In this document: positions 8,018-16,820 of the stretch, piece by piece
How the letters are laid out: each line of letters begins with the position of its first letter
Position numbering within the stretch: the first letter of the stretch is position 1
Notes under the pieces: model-generated
Database searches by the model: none
The model's input: only the letters and a program-made list of their open reading frames with translations
What the model was told of the DNA's origin: nothing
Made by a program: the position numbers and the translations under genes
Source of the DNA: Arenibacter sp. 6A1
GTDB taxonomy: Bacteria > Bacteroidota > Bacteroidia > Flavobacteriales > Flavobacteriaceae
Reading direction: 5' to 3'
Assembly (NCBI RefSeq): GCF_012272855.1
Contig: NZ_JAAXCQ010000025.1
Coordinates: forward strand, 1-47,580
DNA: 47,580 bases

Positions 8018-8842
8018 ATGAAAAACTCAATAGCCTTGATCAGTTTTCTTTGTGTTCTGGCATTTGCAGAAGCACAAAACAGCCATGTCACTGACACTAT
8101 TTTGGCCAGTGATAAAAAAGTCGTTTCCTTGTTCTTCCCAAACCCTATTCGCCAAGGAATCACAGGTTCCCCAAAGTACGCCTTTAGTTTCAACCGAGAT
8201 AAAGAACAGTCCTTTGGATTGCTACAGGCCACCCCTGGAGAAGAAAGCAATCTGTTGGTGGTTACTTCCGACGGCAAAGTGTATTCCTATTTGTTACACT
8301 ATTCCCAAGAACTTGACAAGCTTAGTTATTTTATTGCCGCCTCCGAAAGTATCGGAAATGAAAAATCTGGTAGTGCCCATAAACACAAACCAAAAAAAGT
8401 TCTGGTATCCCACAAAACTTTACAGGATACTATTAAAACCACGGACTATTCCAAACTCAGCTCCCAATTACTCAAAAACCCTTTACCCTTTAACCAATTA
8501 AAAAACAAGAAAGGGATTTCTATCCGCATGACCAAAAGCTTCTATTATGACCATGAGGTCTTTATCCTTTTCGAAATAGCCAATAACTCTTCTATTGATT
8601 TTGAAATTAACAGCTTAAATCTCTTTAAGGTAACAGGAAACAAAAGACGAAAGGCTTCCTATCAAGAACTACTCCTCTCCCCTGTCTACCTATTTAAAAT
8701 ACCACGAGTAGTTTTAAAAGGCCAAAAAGTCCAATTTATTTGTGTATACCCAAAATTTACTTTGGGTACCAATGAAAAACTTATTGTAAAACTGGATGAG
8801 TTGAATGGCTCTAGGGATGTGGTTTGGAGGTTGAGACTTTAA
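8018..8842 (+). CDS. traN: Conjugative transposon protein TraN (DUF4138)
   Basis: A 274-residue secreted protein with signal peptide (SFLCVLAFAEAQN) and the beta-sheet DUF4138 domain, a VirB9-like outer-membrane-complex component. It is the last tra gene present. The traO/P/Q genes that usually follow in CTnDOT-like elements are absent, and the next DNA is a fragment of the PLD gene, so the operon either ends naturally here or was cut by the cargo insertion. Confidence 0.85.
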   Translation: MKNSIALISFLCVLAFAEAQNSHVTDTILASDKKVVSLFFPNPIRQGITGSPKYAFSFNRDKEQSFGLLQATPGEESNLLVVTSDGKVYSYLLHYSQELDKLSYFIAASESIGNEKSGSAHKHKPKKVLVSHKTLQDTIKTTDYSKLSSQLLKNPLPFNQLKNKKGISIRMTKSFYYDHEVFILFEIANNSSIDFEINSLNLFKVTGNKRRKASYQELLLSPVYLFKIPRVVLKGQKVQFICVYPKFTLGTNEKLIVKLDELNGSRDVVWRLRL

Positions 8843-8942
8843 TAGAAGATTACGGTAGTTGATGCTACTATAATAGCCCCATATCTATTAATACTCCTCA
8901 AAATGACACTAATTTTCGATCAAAATAATATCATTCTCCCCC

Positions 8943-9032
8943 AATTCGCCAGTTCCATATACAGTTCCCTGCCCTATTTTGCTAGGCTCTTTTCCTGGTA
9001 ATCTTCATTATGGAACAGGGTTTTAAAATCAC
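8943..9032 (-). pseudogene. 3' fragment of the phospholipase-D-like gene (duplicate of 22142-22231)
   Basis: These 90 bases align without gaps to the 3' end of the PLD gene at 22142-22231 with about a dozen mismatches by eye. The minus-strand frame reads FKTLFHNEDYQEKSLAK, then TAG where the intact gene has TGG, then GRELYMELAN, and the original stop codon is lost. It is a decayed direct repeat on the far side of the cargo island. Confidence 0.85.
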
Positions 9033-9286
9033 TTTCTTTGGAGTGAAGATTGTATTCCTAAGTCGAGTACTTAAAGGGAAAGCCTAGATTTACATCTCGG
9101 CTGTTGTATTTCAGGTACAACAATAAATAAATATTCTTAGAGGGTATTACTTGTACTTTATGATTTGGTACAGGATACTAGATTACAGTAAACTGAGTTT
9201 AACCGACTAAATTATATCTTGTAAATATTTTTACATGAGTTCTCAACAGCCACGGTCGTTTTATGGGACTAAGATATTCCTCCTTT

Positions 9287-9301
9287 TGCAATACAGTTGC
9301 A
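9287..9301. promoter_or_regulatory. Candidate operator TGCAA-N5-TTGCA before the metal-efflux operon
   Basis: A perfect 15-bp interrupted palindrome (TGCAATACAGTTGCA) lies 30 bp before the first efflux gene and just upstream of TAAATTTG (9314-9321), which fits the Bacteroidota -7 box TAnnTTTG. Fur-family proteins bind palindromes of this kind. The operon's own Fur-like regulator at 15994 is the obvious candidate, but this is an inference. Confidence 0.45.
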
Positions 9302-9330
9302 CTCATTAATCCGTAAATTTGTCAAACTTT

Positions 9331-9726
9331 ATGAAAATATTCTTTTCCATATCAATGTCATTTTTATTCTTTTTTCAGGGAATTAGCATTGATATGGACT
9401 TTTGTGGCCCAATTAAAGAAATTTCAAGCATTATTACCCATTATCAAGACCATAAAGTTTATGGAGACTCTTTCCTTGAATATGTAGTTGAAGATTACAT
9501 TGACAATGATGCAAAAAATGAAGGGCATCATAATAACCCAGATAAGGAGAATACACCAGTCCATTCCCATCATCAATGTTGTCACCCTTTAGTATTAATT
9601 ATTGCGAACAACAATTCGGCTTTAACCAATCGACTAAAGTTTGAAGAGAAAAAACAGTTTAACTTACATAAAGTAAACTTCACTTCCAGATATCTGGAAT
9701 CGCTTTTCCAACCCCCTAAAGTATAA
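9331..9726 (+). CDS. Small secreted His/Cys-containing protein of metal-efflux operons
   Basis: About 131 residues from ATG 9331 (an in-frame TTG lies at 9319). It has a hydrophobic signal (FFSISMSFLFFFQGISI), a His-rich centre (GHHNNPD, HSHHQCCHP) and an ending in SLFQPPKV. Proteins of this layout commonly precede CusA/CzcA genes in Flavobacteriia and have no assigned name. The His/Cys cluster suggests metal binding in the periplasm. It is 117 bp upstream of the RND gene. Confidence 0.65.
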   Translation: MKIFFSISMSFLFFFQGISIDMDFCGPIKEISSIITHYQDHKVYGDSFLEYVVEDYIDNDAKNEGHHNNPDKENTPVHSHHQCCHPLVLIIANNNSALTNRLKFEEKKQFNLHKVNFTSRYLESLFQPPKV

Positions 9727-9737
9727 TTCAGTTTTTT

Positions 9738-9755
9738 TAGGATAGCTATATCCTA
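9738..9755. promoter_or_regulatory. Hairpin TAGGATA-GCTA-TATCCTA before cusA
   Basis: A perfect 7-bp stem with a 4-base loop, 12 bp after the stop of the small His/Cys gene and just after a T run. It may be a weak attenuator or RNA-stability hairpin between the two genes. TTGCAT repeats follow at about 9793-9815. Confidence 0.35.
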
Positions 9756-9843
9756 CCGTGATGCTTTTAAAAGTAAGTATCGCATCATAAACGCATTGCA
9801 TCTCTTTGCATTGCGATGTTTAAACTGAATTAATACATTTTCT

Positions 9844-12800
9844 ATGATTAATAAAATCATTTCATTTTCCATTAATAATAAATTTATTATTGGGCTATTT
9901 ATAGTGGCACTTGTAGGTACGGGCATTTGGTCTATGGCCACTATAAATTTGGGTTCTGTACCCGATATTACCAACAACCAAGTACAGGTTATAACCGTTG
10001 CCCCAAATTTGGGCACTGAAGATATTGAGCAATTTGTAACCTATCCCGTAGAGTTAGCAATGGCAAACCTTCCTGACGTTATCGAGCTGCGTTCCGTATC
10101 TCGTTTTGGGCTGTCTGTGGTTACCATTGTCTTTAAGGACGAGGCAGGTACTTATCTTCCCCGGCAATTAGTGCAGGAGAAATTAACGGAAGTTGCTGGC
10201 GAAATCCCCGAAGGCTTCGGCACACCATTTATGGCACCAATAACTACGGGTCTGGGCGAAATCTACCAATACACCCTAAAAGTAAAAGAAGGCTACGAAG
10301 ATAAATACGATGCTATGGAGCTTCGTACCATACAGGATTGGATTGTAAAACGACAAATGGCATTAGTCCCAGGAGTTGTCGAGGTCAATGCTTTTGGAGG
10401 CTATGTGAAACAATATGAAGTTGCCATAAATCCTGATAAACTAAAAAGTTTTGGCATTACAATGAATCAGGTTTTTGAAGCCCTTAAAGTGAACAATGCC
10501 AATACTGGTGGTGCTTATATTGAAAAAAACCATCAGGCCAATTTTATCCGTGGCGAAGGTTTGGCGCGTAGCATTGAAGATTTGGAAAACACAGTTGTAA
10601 CCACACAAAACGGAAGCCCTGTTTTAGTGCGGGATGTCGCTGAAAAAGTGGGCTATGGGAATCAGGTGCGATATGGTGCATTTACCCAAGATGGCCACGA
10701 ATCTGTTGGTGGACAAATACTGATGCTGAAAGGCGAAAGTCCAAGTATCGTTATAGAAAATGTTGAAAAGCGTATAACCGAAATCCAAAAATCTTTACCT
10801 GAAGGCGTTTATATCGATACCTTTTTAAGTAGAAGTGAACTTATTGAGGCAACCACAAGTACCGTTAAAACAAATCTAATAGAAGGTGCCCTTATTGTCA
10901 TATTTGTTTTGGTCTTGCTTTTAGGAAGCTTCCGTGGTGGCTTGATAGCAGCGTCGATAATCCCTTTATGCCTATTATTTGCATTTATTTTGATGAAACA
11001 ATTTGGCATTTGGGCAAATTTAATGTCCTTGGGTGCGATCGATTTTGGGATTATTGTAGATGGTGCGGTGATTATCGTGGAAGGAGCGGTTTTCCACATT
11101 CATCAACGGATGAAAAAATCCACAACCGCTATTATCCAAGCTGAAATGGATGAAATCGTCTATGACTCTTCAAGTAAAATGATGAATTCTGCCTTCTTCG
11201 GTCAACTAATTGTTCTTATAGTTTTTACACCTATTCTGTTTTTGACCGGTGTGGAAGGGAAAATGTTCCGGCCAATGGCATTTACCTTCGGATTTGCAGT
11301 TTTAGGAGCGATTATACTTTGTCTTACCTATGTCCCAATGATGTCATCATTATTTTTAAAACCTGCTAAAAATCAAAATAGTTGGTTTGCCAAATTTGAA
11401 AACAAGATGGATAGGTTCAGTGATAAAATTATGGGGGTTCTGAATCGTATCTATCTGCCTATATTAAATTTTGCACTTCGCTTTCGGGCAGGTGTGGTTA
11501 TAGGCGCGGTTGCCTTGCTTTTGATTGCAGGATTTGTATTTAGCAATATGGGAGCAGAATTTGTCCCTAAATTTGATGAAGGCGATATTGCATTTCAAGC
11601 ATTGATAAAACCAGGGAGCAGTCTTACAGAATCCATTGAGGCTTCAAAAAAACTTCAGAATTTAATCAATGAATTTCCAGAAGTAACAACGGTAGTTTCA
11701 AGGATTGGTGTGGCCGAAATACCTACAGACCCAATGCCTATGGATATTGCGGATAGTTACATTATTCTTGAAAAGGACAAGAGTAAATGGACATCCGCAG
11801 ATAGTAAAGAAGAACTCATAGAAAAGATTCAAGAAAAAATTTCAGTAGTTCCCGGCGTAAATTTTGTGTTTACACAACCTGTAGAACTTCGTTTTAATGA
11901 ATTGCTTACAGGTGTCCGTGAAGACGTGGCCATCAAATTGTACGGAGAAGATTTGGACGTTTTGGCAGACAAGATACAGGAAATCGCGGCAGTAATTAGG
12001 ACCGTTCCCGGAGCGGCTGACATTAATGTGGAGGCTACAAGTGGTTTACCACAAATGACGGTGGTATATAACCGTGCGAAAATGGCACAATATGGTGTAA
12101 CCGTTGACAAGCTGAATGATTATGTGAGTGCATCGTTTTCAGGAGAAGCCGCAGGTGTGATTTTTGAGGGCGAAAAACGCTTTGATGTGGTCATTCGTTT
12201 GGCGGAGGACTTTAGACAAGACATAAACAGTCTTAAAAACCTTTATATCGATTTACCAAGTGGTGCTCAAGTGCCTTTAAAGGAAGTTGCAGATATCAGT
12301 TACAAACCCGGACCGATGCAGATTTCAAGGGATAATACCTCGCGTCGCATTTCGGTAGGGGTCAATGTTCGTATGCGTGATGTAAAATCGATGGTTGAGG
12401 AAATTCAGCAAAAACTGGAAACGGAAGTAAAACTGCCACCAGGTTATTTTGTAACCTACGGAGGTTCGTTCGAAAACTTGCAACGTGCATCAGAACGATT
12501 GACGATTGTAGTGCCAATCGTTCTAATCACAATATTTGTTCTGCTTTATTTTGCTTTGAATTCATTTTCACAGGCCTTAATGATCTATATGGCGGTTCCT
12601 TTGGCAGCCATTGGCGGGGTTTTCGTTTTGTTGATTCGTGGAATGCCTTTCAGTATTTCGGCTGGAGTCGGGTTTATCGTTCTCTTTGGAGTTGCGGTAT
12701 TGAACGGACTCATACTCATAAACAAATTCAATGAACTAAAAGACAGTGGAATGGCAGATTTAAAAAAGCGTATATACGAAGCTACGCACGAACGTTTACG

Positions 12801-14259
12801 TCCAATTTTATTAACAGCCATTACAACAATTATGGGCTTTATCCCAATGGCGATTTCTACCTCTGGTGGTGCAGAAGTACAGCGGCCTTTGGCGACAGTA
12901 GTCATTGGAGGAATGCTTACGGCAACATTTCTGACCTTGGTGGTTATTCCTATTCTTTATTATTGGCTTGAATCGAGAAAGGAACGAAACAATAACGATG
13001 GAGGTGTAAGCTATGTCAACAAATCAACGAACATTGTAACCGTATTGTTGATGGTTGGCGGTTTGATGGCTTCTGGAACCGCGGTGGCCCAAGATATCAA
13101 TCAAGATGGAACAATTCCAAAAACCTTGACTGTAGATGAGGCCATTGCTATGGCAAAACAGAATTATCCATCACTTAAGGAAAGTCAGGCATTTATTGAA
13201 CGGGAAAAGGCACTAAAGGGAACGAGTTTTGACCTTGGTAGCACACAAGTTTTCACGGGCAAAGAAGAATATGGCAATAATCTTCCTGGAGTGCAGACAA
13301 CAGTTGGCGTGCAACAGGGCAATATTGACTTCCTTTCCGGATTTTCGAAATCCAAGTTTTACAAAGAGCGCATTGCCTTGGGAGAAAAGTTTTATGTGGC
13401 CAGTGAACAACAATTGGTGCGCAATGTGATGCAAGCCTATGACCTAATTAATTACTACAAGGCACAGTTGCGTTTTGCAGACCAATTGGACAGTATTTAT
13501 GCCAATTTTAAGTCCGCTGCCCAACTTCGGTATGACACGGGAGAAACAGGCAAGTTGGAATTTATTTCAGCCTCTTCCGAGTTTCAACAGATTCAGGTCT
13601 TAAGACAACAAGCTTTTGATGATATTGAAATTGCCAAACGTGCTTTAAAACAATATTTGGGAACTGATGAAACCATCGAAACAGTTGATGGTTTTTACGA
13701 GCCATTGGATTTTATAGCAACGTTGGATTCAACTTCGGTAGCAAATAACCCAATGTTGCAATATGCCTTGCAAAATGCTGAAGTAAGTAAAGCAAATGTG
13801 GGCGTTGAAAAATCGCAATTCCTACCGAAATTCAGTTTATCGTTTGGCAGGCAGGTTGTGGATGATGTTTCAGGCTTTAATACCTATCAGGCAGGTATTA
13901 GTATTCCGTTATGGTTTTTTCCACAGAAGTCGAGAGTCAAGGCAGCCAAGGCAGATGCAATGGTAGCAGAGAATCAATATTTGGAGCAAAAAGCGGTTAC
14001 CGAGAGCAAGGTTTCCCAATTGTTAAAATCATTGGAAAAAACAAAAAAAATCCTTGCATACTATGAAGAAGGCGCATTGCTTTTGGCGGAAGAACAAATA
14101 ACAACCGCAGAACTGGCATCAAAAGAGGGCGAAATAGATTACGTCAATTACATCACGATTCTCAACAGTGCCATCCGCATTAAACAGACCCATTTACAAT
14201 ACATCAATCAGTATAACCAGCAAACCATTGATATGCAATATCAATTGGGCAATTTATAA
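9844..14259 (+). CDS. CusA/CzcA-family heavy-metal RND pump fused to a TolC-type outer-membrane protein
   Basis: A 1471-residue fusion. Residues about 1-1045 form the proton-driven RND transporter with twelve membrane helices, two large periplasmic loops, and the helix-4 motif DFGIIVDGAVIIVEGA whose acidic residues carry protons. After a linker, a second signal-like helix (TVLLMVGGLMASGTAVAQ, about 1068-1085) leads into a TolC/OEP domain to the C-terminus (TLTVDEAIAMAKQNYPSLKE and later coiled coils). Bacteroidota often fuse these two parts. The substrate is a divalent or monovalent heavy metal, not resolvable from sequence. It overlaps no other real gene, and the adaptor follows 16 bp later. 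Confidence 0.93.
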   Translation: MINKIISFSINNKFIIGLFIVALVGTGIWSMATINLGSVPDITNNQVQVITVAPNLGTEDIEQFVTYPVELAMANLPDVIELRSVSRFGLSVVTIVFKDEAGTYLPRQLVQEKLTEVAGEIPEGFGTPFMAPITTGLGEIYQYTLKVKEGYEDKYDAMELRTIQDWIVKRQMALVPGVVEVNAFGGYVKQYEVAINPDKLKSFGITMNQVFEALKVNNANTGGAYIEKNHQANFIRGEGLARSIEDLENTVVTTQNGSPVLVRDVAEKVGYGNQVRYGAFTQDGHESVGGQILMLKGESPSIVIENVEKRITEIQKSLPEGVYIDTFLSRSELIEATTSTVKTNLIEGALIVIFVLVLLLGSFRGGLIAASIIPLCLLFAFILMKQFGIWANLMSLGAIDFGIIVDGAVIIVEGAVFHIHQRMKKSTTAIIQAEMDEIVYDSSSKMMNSAFFGQLIVLIVFTPILFLTGVEGKMFRPMAFTFGFAVLGAIILCLTYVPMMSSLFLKPAKNQNSWFAKFENKMDRFSDKIMGVLNRIYLPILNFALRFRAGVVIGAVALLLIAGFVFSNMGAEFVPKFDEGDIAFQALIKPGSSLTESIEASKKLQNLINEFPEVTTVVSRIGVAEIPTDPMPMDIADSYIILEKDKSKWTSADSKEELIEKIQEKISVVPGVNFVFTQPVELRFNELLTGVREDVAIKLYGEDLDVLADKIQEIAAVIRTVPGAADINVEATSGLPQMTVVYNRAKMAQYGVTVDKLNDYVSASFSGEAAGVIFEGEKRFDVVIRLAEDFRQDINSLKNLYIDLPSGAQVPLKEVADISYKPGPMQISRDNTSRRISVGVNVRMRDVKSMVEEIQQKLETEVKLPPGYFVTYGGSFENLQRASERLTIVVPIVLITIFVLLYFALNSFSQALMIYMAVPLAAIGGVFVLLIRGMPFSISAGVGFIVLFGVAVLNGLILINKFNELKDSGMADLKKRIYEATHERLRPILLTAITTIMGFIPMAISTSGGAEVQRPLATVVIGGMLTATFLTLVVIPILYYWLESRKERNNNDGGVSYVNKSTNIVTVLLMVGGLMASGTAVAQDINQDGTIPKTLTVDEAIAMAKQNYPSLKESQAFIEREKALKGTSFDLGSTQVFTGKEEYGNNLPGVQTTVGVQQGNIDFLSGFSKSKFYKERIALGEKFYVASEQQLVRNVMQAYDLINYYKAQLRFADQLDSIYANFKSAAQLRYDTGETGKLEFISASSEFQQIQVLRQQAFDDIEIAKRALKQYLGTDETIETVDGFYEPLDFIATLDSTSVANNPMLQYALQNAEVSKANVGVEKSQFLPKFSLSFGRQVVDDVSGFNTYQAGISIPLWFFPQKSRVKAAKADAMVAENQYLEQKAVTESKVSQLLKSLEKTKKILAYYEEGALLLAEEQITTAELASKEGEIDYVNYITILNSAIRIKQTHLQYINQYNQQTIDMQYQLGNL

Positions 14260-14275
14260 CCTTAAAAAAAGAGAA

Positions 14276-15535
14276 ATGAAAAATATACTATTAGTAAGTA
14301 CCGTATTATTTACACTTATGTTTATGAGTTGTAACGATGGCCAAAAATCTGAATTTGGGCATAACGAAGCTGAAGGCGTATCAAAAACCGAGGCTGGGGG
14401 CGAAGATACACACGGAGAAGAAGGCCACGATGAAGGAGAAGAAGAAGGTGGTCACAGCGAGGAAGAAGGCGTCGTCGAACTTACAAAGCAACAGGCTGAA
14501 ACCATCGGTTTGGAAACGAAGCCTCTGGAGGAACGGAATTTAGGGAACAACATTAAGGTAACAGGTATGCTGGAACTTTTCCCACAGGATAAGGCGAACA
14601 TCAGTCCGTTTGTTGGTGGAAATGTGAGTTCCATAAAAGTAATACCTGGAGATAACGTAAGCAAAGGACAGGTGTTGGCATATATAGAACACCCAGATAT
14701 CATTGCAATGCAACAGGAATATCAGGAAAAAAATGATGAACTGGTCTTTTTGAAACAGGATTTTGAGCGCAAGCAGACCCTTTATGATAAAGGTGTTTCT
14801 TCTGGAAAGGAATTTCAGATGGCGCAGTCAAAATTTCGTTCCACAACATCCAGCGTCAATGGTTTGCGGTCCCAATTGAGACTGTTGGGCATCAATCCTG
14901 ACAAAGTGGCTGAAGGCCAGATATATTCCGCTGTTCCCATTACCACACCCATAAGTGGCTATGTGGATGAAGTAATGATTAGCCTTGGCGATTACGTGGC
15001 GCAACAATCCAAAATGTTCTCAATAAGCGATAATTCAAAGATTTATGTCAACTTCAAAGTATATGAGAAGGACATAAAGCAAATCAAGAAAGGGCAACAG
15101 ATATATTTTTCAACAGCTTCTCGTCCAGATGAACTGCTTAAAGCAACCGTTAGGTCTGTGGGCAAAACCTTCAATACTGACCCAAAAGCTTTGGAAGTTC
15201 TGGTAGATATAGAAAACAAGGATAAAAACCTATTGCCGGGTATGTACGTGGAAGGACGCATAGTTCAGGGCGAGAAAAAAGGTTTTGCCGTACCTGAAAC
15301 TGCCATTATAAAAGAAGGCGAGCAATCCTTTATTTTTATTTTGGATGAAGATAAAGAAATGAAAGCGAACAAAATGAAATTTAAAATGATACCCGTAACG
15401 GTTGGTATTACTGATTTGGGCTTTGTTGAAGTCAATCTACCTGCCGAAGTTTCAAAGGATGCCAAAGTCGTGATAAACGGAGCTTATAACCTCTCTTCGG
15501 AAATGGTTAAAGGCGAACTGGAACACGGACATTAA
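14276..15535 (+). CDS. RND efflux periplasmic adaptor lipoprotein (CusB/CzcB family)
   Basis: 419 residues from ATG 14276. An open frame extends upstream to 14168 but runs through the end of the RND gene, and the lipobox LMFMSC right after 14276 fixes the start. A His/Glu/Asp-rich stretch (residues about 35-70, e.g. HGEEGHDEGEEEGGHSEEEG) is a likely metal-collecting segment. The adaptor core follows: a beta-barrel/lipoyl half (VGGNVSSIKVIPGDNVSKG), a helical hairpin, the second lipoyl half, and a C-terminal membrane-proximal domain. It links the pump to the outer-membrane part of the fusion. Confidence 0.92.
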   Translation: MKNILLVSTVLFTLMFMSCNDGQKSEFGHNEAEGVSKTEAGGEDTHGEEGHDEGEEEGGHSEEEGVVELTKQQAETIGLETKPLEERNLGNNIKVTGMLELFPQDKANISPFVGGNVSSIKVIPGDNVSKGQVLAYIEHPDIIAMQQEYQEKNDELVFLKQDFERKQTLYDKGVSSGKEFQMAQSKFRSTTSSVNGLRSQLRLLGINPDKVAEGQIYSAVPITTPISGYVDEVMISLGDYVAQQSKMFSISDNSKIYVNFKVYEKDIKQIKKGQQIYFSTASRPDELLKATVRSVGKTFNTDPKALEVLVDIENKDKNLLPGMYVEGRIVQGEKKGFAVPETAIIKEGEQSFIFILDEDKEMKANKMKFKMIPVTVGITDLGFVEVNLPAEVSKDAKVVINGAYNLSSEMVKGELEHGH

Positions 15536-15650
15536 TTCAATAATAATCAAAGATTTTGATTCCGAGTTTGTTTATCGTCTTAATTAGTTAGTTAAAAATT
15601 AGAAAACAGGCTCGGTTCAAAATCGATTAACATTTTAAAGATTCATAATT

Positions 15651-15989
15651 ATGAAAGAAATAAAAGCATTTGTAAAACCAAACAGGATACAAAAAATTAT
15701 TGAGGCCCTAACAGATAATGGGTTTAAAAGTATGACCCTTTCACAAGCAGAAGGCACTGGGGCTTTTAAGGCTAAAGGAGCAAGACCATCCTTAGATTTT
15801 TATATTACCAATAGTCCAGTAATAAAAATTGAGTTGGTATGTCAAAATGAAGAAGCCCAATCGGCAATTGATATTATTGTAACAAATGGCAATACCGAAG
15901 AACCTGCTGACGGCATTATTTATTTGTCGGATATTGAAGACGCCTTTCAGATTAAAACGGGAGATTCTTTAAAACGCTTTGATTTATAA
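15651..15989 (+). CDS. PII-like (P-II family) protein of a metal-efflux operon
   Basis: A 112-residue protein beginning MKEIKAFVKPNRIQKIIEAL, the first strand and helix of the PII/CutA-like ferredoxin fold. The T-loop region is short and lacks the uridylylated Tyr of GlnB. Such relatives sit beside CusA/CzcA operons and probably sense a small molecule or metal instead of nitrogen status. The Fur-like gene starts 4 bp downstream. Confidence 0.8.
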   Translation: MKEIKAFVKPNRIQKIIEALTDNGFKSMTLSQAEGTGAFKAKGARPSLDFYITNSPVIKIELVCQNEEAQSAIDIIVTNGNTEEPADGIIYLSDIEDAFQIKTGDSLKRFDL

Positions 15990-15993
15990 CAAA

Positions 15994-16410
15994 ATGTCTG
16001 ATTTAGAGCAAATACTGGAGAATAATAACGTAAGACCCACTGCAATGCGTTTGTTGGTCCTACAATATCTCCTAAGCAAAAAAGTAACGGTCAGTTTGAT
16101 CGATATTGAAGCGAACTTTCATAATTCGGATAGGACAACATTGTACCGCACCCTAAAAACCTTTGTTGAAAATGGTGTCGCCCATCAAATAGATGATGGT
16201 ACCGGTAGTACCAAATATGCTATTTGTGAAGAGAATTGCAATTGTGAAGTGGATACTGATCTACACCTGCATTTTCATTGTGCAAATTGTAATGAAACAG
16301 TTTGTTTAACAGAGCATAAAATACCACATATCAATTTGCCCGAAGGTTTTAAGGCAGAGAATGTGAATTTGGTGGTAAAGGGCATTTGCGATAAATGCAA
16401 TGGACGATAA
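15994..16410 (+). CDS. Fur-family transcriptional regulator
   Basis: 138 residues from ATG 15994 (an upstream TTG at 15979 is inside the preceding gene). The N-terminal winged helix contains RPTAMRLLVLQYLL and the recognition region HNSDRTTLYRTLKTFVENG. The C-terminal part has metal-binding residues (HLHFHCANCNETVC and a final CDKC), so a structural CxxC zinc site is present. It likely regulates the efflux operon, with candidate TGCAA-type sites at 9287 and 16396. Confidence 0.88.
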   Translation: MSDLEQILENNNVRPTAMRLLVLQYLLSKKVTVSLIDIEANFHNSDRTTLYRTLKTFVENGVAHQIDDGTGSTKYAICEENCNCEVDTDLHLHFHCANCNETVCLTEHKIPHINLPEGFKAENVNLVVKGICDKCNGR

Positions 16411-16426
16411 ATGCACTTCCATTGCA
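16396..16426. promoter_or_regulatory. Inverted repeat TGCAATGG-N15-CCATTGCA at the end of the Fur-like gene
   Basis: Two 8-bp arms at 16396-16403 and 16419-16426, with another TGCA between them. The core is the same TGCAA/TTGCA as in the candidate operator at 9287. It overlaps the fur stop and lies just before the DUF3703 gene, so it could control a second promoter for the DUF3703-ATPase pair. Confidence 0.35.
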
Positions 16427-16462
16427 CTAACTATTAAACTATTTTCTCCAAAATTAATGGAT

Positions 16463-16819
16463 ATGAAGTTTTATATAAAAACACCTAAACATCTTAAACA
16501 GGCATATAGTAAAGAATTGGGGCACTACCGCTATTATTTAAGTAAAAAGCAGTATAGCGATGCTTGGTATCATTTAGAAAGAAGCCATATTATAGGTCAA
16601 TCTTACCCAATCAAGCACACCTGTTCGCATTGGTTAATGCTAAAGTTTGGTTTAATGCAAAAAGACAACAAAGAGGTATTTGGACTAATAATAAGGTTAG
16701 TTGATGGTGGTTGGAAATCTTTTATAAATCACATCCCGCTTGGCAATACTGGAGGTGCAAATGTACCACCATTAAAAGCGATACCTATTCCAATTGATAT
16801 TAAAAATTTATTCAAGTAA
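16463..16819 (+). CDS. DUF3703 family protein
   Basis: About 118 residues starting MKFYIKTPKHLKQAYSKELG. Upstream in-frame ATGs at 16400 and 16457 exist, but the family typically starts at this MKF. Pattern: YYLSKKQYSDAWYHLERSHIIGQ, then HTCSHWLMLKFGL, and a C-terminal NTGGANV. DUF3703 proteins are small, mostly helical, and found in metal-resistance operons; their function is unknown. The ATPase gene follows after a single base. Confidence 0.8.
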   Translation: MKFYIKTPKHLKQAYSKELGHYRYYLSKKQYSDAWYHLERSHIIGQSYPIKHTCSHWLMLKFGLMQKDNKEVFGLIIRLVDGGWKSFINHIPLGNTGGANVPPLKAIPIPIDIKNLFK

Positions 16820-16820
16820 A

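Larger units (their letters stand above)
8843..9330. other. Gap between the tra operon and the metal-efflux operon
   Basis: No complete gene. The gap contains the PLD gene fragment at 8943-9032, then AT-rich DNA leading to the promoter and TGCAA operator-like site of the efflux operon. Confidence 0.6.
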
